Of a DNA stretch of 64,000 nucleotides, positions 63,553 to 64,000 are shown piece after piece. The notes under the pieces are model-generated. The model saw only the letters and a program-made list of their open reading frames with translations. It did not search any database and was not told the DNA's origin. The stretch covers positions 110,485 to 174,484 of the forward strand of contig NZ_MSCV01000009.1 in assembly GCF_002005105.1 (NCBI RefSeq). The letters are read 5' to 3'. The stretch comes from Methylocaldum sp. 14B. GTDB taxonomy: Bacteria > Pseudomonadota > Gammaproteobacteria > Methylococcales > Methylococcaceae. Numbering within the stretch: the first letter of the stretch is position 1; each line of letters begins with the position of its first letter. The translations under genes and the position numbers were made by a program.

Positions 63553-64000
63553 ATGGTACGCAAACACATCAATTACTATGTCAGTCATCTGCGGAACGAC
63601 ATTCCGGCGGGCGTCGTCGTCTTCCTGGTCGCCCTGCCGCTGTGCCTGGGGATCGCACTCGCCTCGGGCGCCCCGCTGTTCGCCGGCATCATCGCGGGCA
63701 TCGTCGGCGGCGTGGTGGTCGCCTGGGCCAGCGGCTCGCAACTGAGCGTCAGCGGCCCGGCCGCGGGGCTCACCGTGATCGTGTTCAACGCCATCGACAA
63801 GCTGGGCAGCTTCCAAGTCTTTTTGCTGAGCGTCGTCCTCGCCGGCGGGCTGCAACTGCTCCTGGGCTTTCTCCAGGCCGGGGTCATCGGCGCCTACTTC
63901 CCCTCGGCCGTGATCAAGGGCATGCTGGCCGCCATCGGCCTGATCCTGATCCTCAAGCAAATCCCGCACGCGGTCGGCTACGACGCCGATTTCGAGGGCA
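63553..64000 (+). CDS. SulP-family anion transporter, cut by window edge
   Basis: The N-terminal 149 residues of a SulP transporter: [25 protein letters not shown], then [10 protein letters not shown], ending after [14 protein letters not shown], with further helices past the window. BicA in cyanobacteria is a SulP bicarbonate transporter, and SulP genes next to DAB clusters are plausible bicarbonate importers or exporters. The codon third positions are almost all G or C from about codon 18, more GC-rich than neighbouring genes. ATG 63553 has no obvious ribosome binding site nearby. Confidence 0.88.
   Translation, partial: MVRKHINYYVSHLRNDIPAGVVVFLVALPLCLGIALASGAPLFAGIIAGIVGGVVVAWASGSQLSVSGPAAGLTVIVFNAIDKLGSFQVFLLSVVLAGGLQLLLGFLQAGVIGAYFPSAVIKGMLAAIGLILILKQIPHAVGYDADFEG

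Noticed and set aside
1..64000. CRISPR arrays, tRNA or rRNA genes, prophage
   Set aside because: No regularly spaced repeats, cloverleaf sequences, rRNA segments or phage structural genes were seen on either strand.

Overview
The window looks like chromosome of a gammaproteobacterial methanotroph (Methylococcaceae-like; a Methylocaldum or Methylococcus type is a guess from gene content, not proven). The strongest evidence is a complete calcium-type methanol dehydrogenase operon, mxaFJGIRSACKL plus mxaD, on the minus strand (16767-27071). No tRNA, rRNA, CRISPR array or intact transposase gene was seen.

Layout. 1-5392 (minus): the 3'-truncated end of a Ycf45/SpoIIIAA-like ATPase gene, then the stress-kinase operon yeaG-yeaH-ycgB type (PrkA kinase, DUF444 protein, SpoVR). 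5943-12008 (plus): a sugar ABC importer (binding protein, two permeases, ATPase) followed by a GH15 glucoamylase/trehalase-type hydrolase. 12052-13612 (minus): a cytochrome c/periplasmic-binding fusion broken by a frameshift at an 8-base homopolymer. 13927-16509: a single-domain response regulator and a NarL/NarX-like pair. 16767-27071: the mxa operon, whose late genes are coupled by overlapping stop/start codons while its other gaps are filled with palindromic repeats. 27466-32124: a candidate short terminated transcript, a second NarX/NarL-like pair and a TonB-dependent receptor with an acidic insert. 32194-32564: two convergent candidate small RNAs. 32845-36251 (minus): an Mla-type MCE lipid transport operon. 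36337-37606 (minus): an FTR1 iron permease and cupredoxin behind a Fur-like box. 37831-40969: glycerol kinase and several small envelope proteins. 41109-47856: a TetR regulator and a tripartite RND efflux operon. 47935-53308: two Nudix hydrolases, an aldose dehydrogenase, cysS and gltX. 53603-64000 (plus): an inorganic-carbon cluster.

The most interesting system is the last. A DabA (DUF2309) homologue with all four expected zinc-site residues sits in one operon with four proton-pump-like membrane subunits (three NuoM-like, one NuoL-like), followed by a SulP-family transporter that runs off the window. The described DAB carbon-accumulation complex needs only DabA plus one NuoL-like partner, so this looks like an expanded, complex-I/Mrp-like form. 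One of the NuoM-like proteins has lost two conserved ionisable residues of the pump family.

How the genes may work together (inference): MxaF/I oxidises methanol and passes electrons to MxaG cytochrome cL; MxaR/S/A/C/K/L insert calcium and assemble the enzyme; one of the two flanking two-component systems may control the operon; the DAB/SulP cluster would supply CO2/bicarbonate for anaplerotic or autotrophic carbon fixation.
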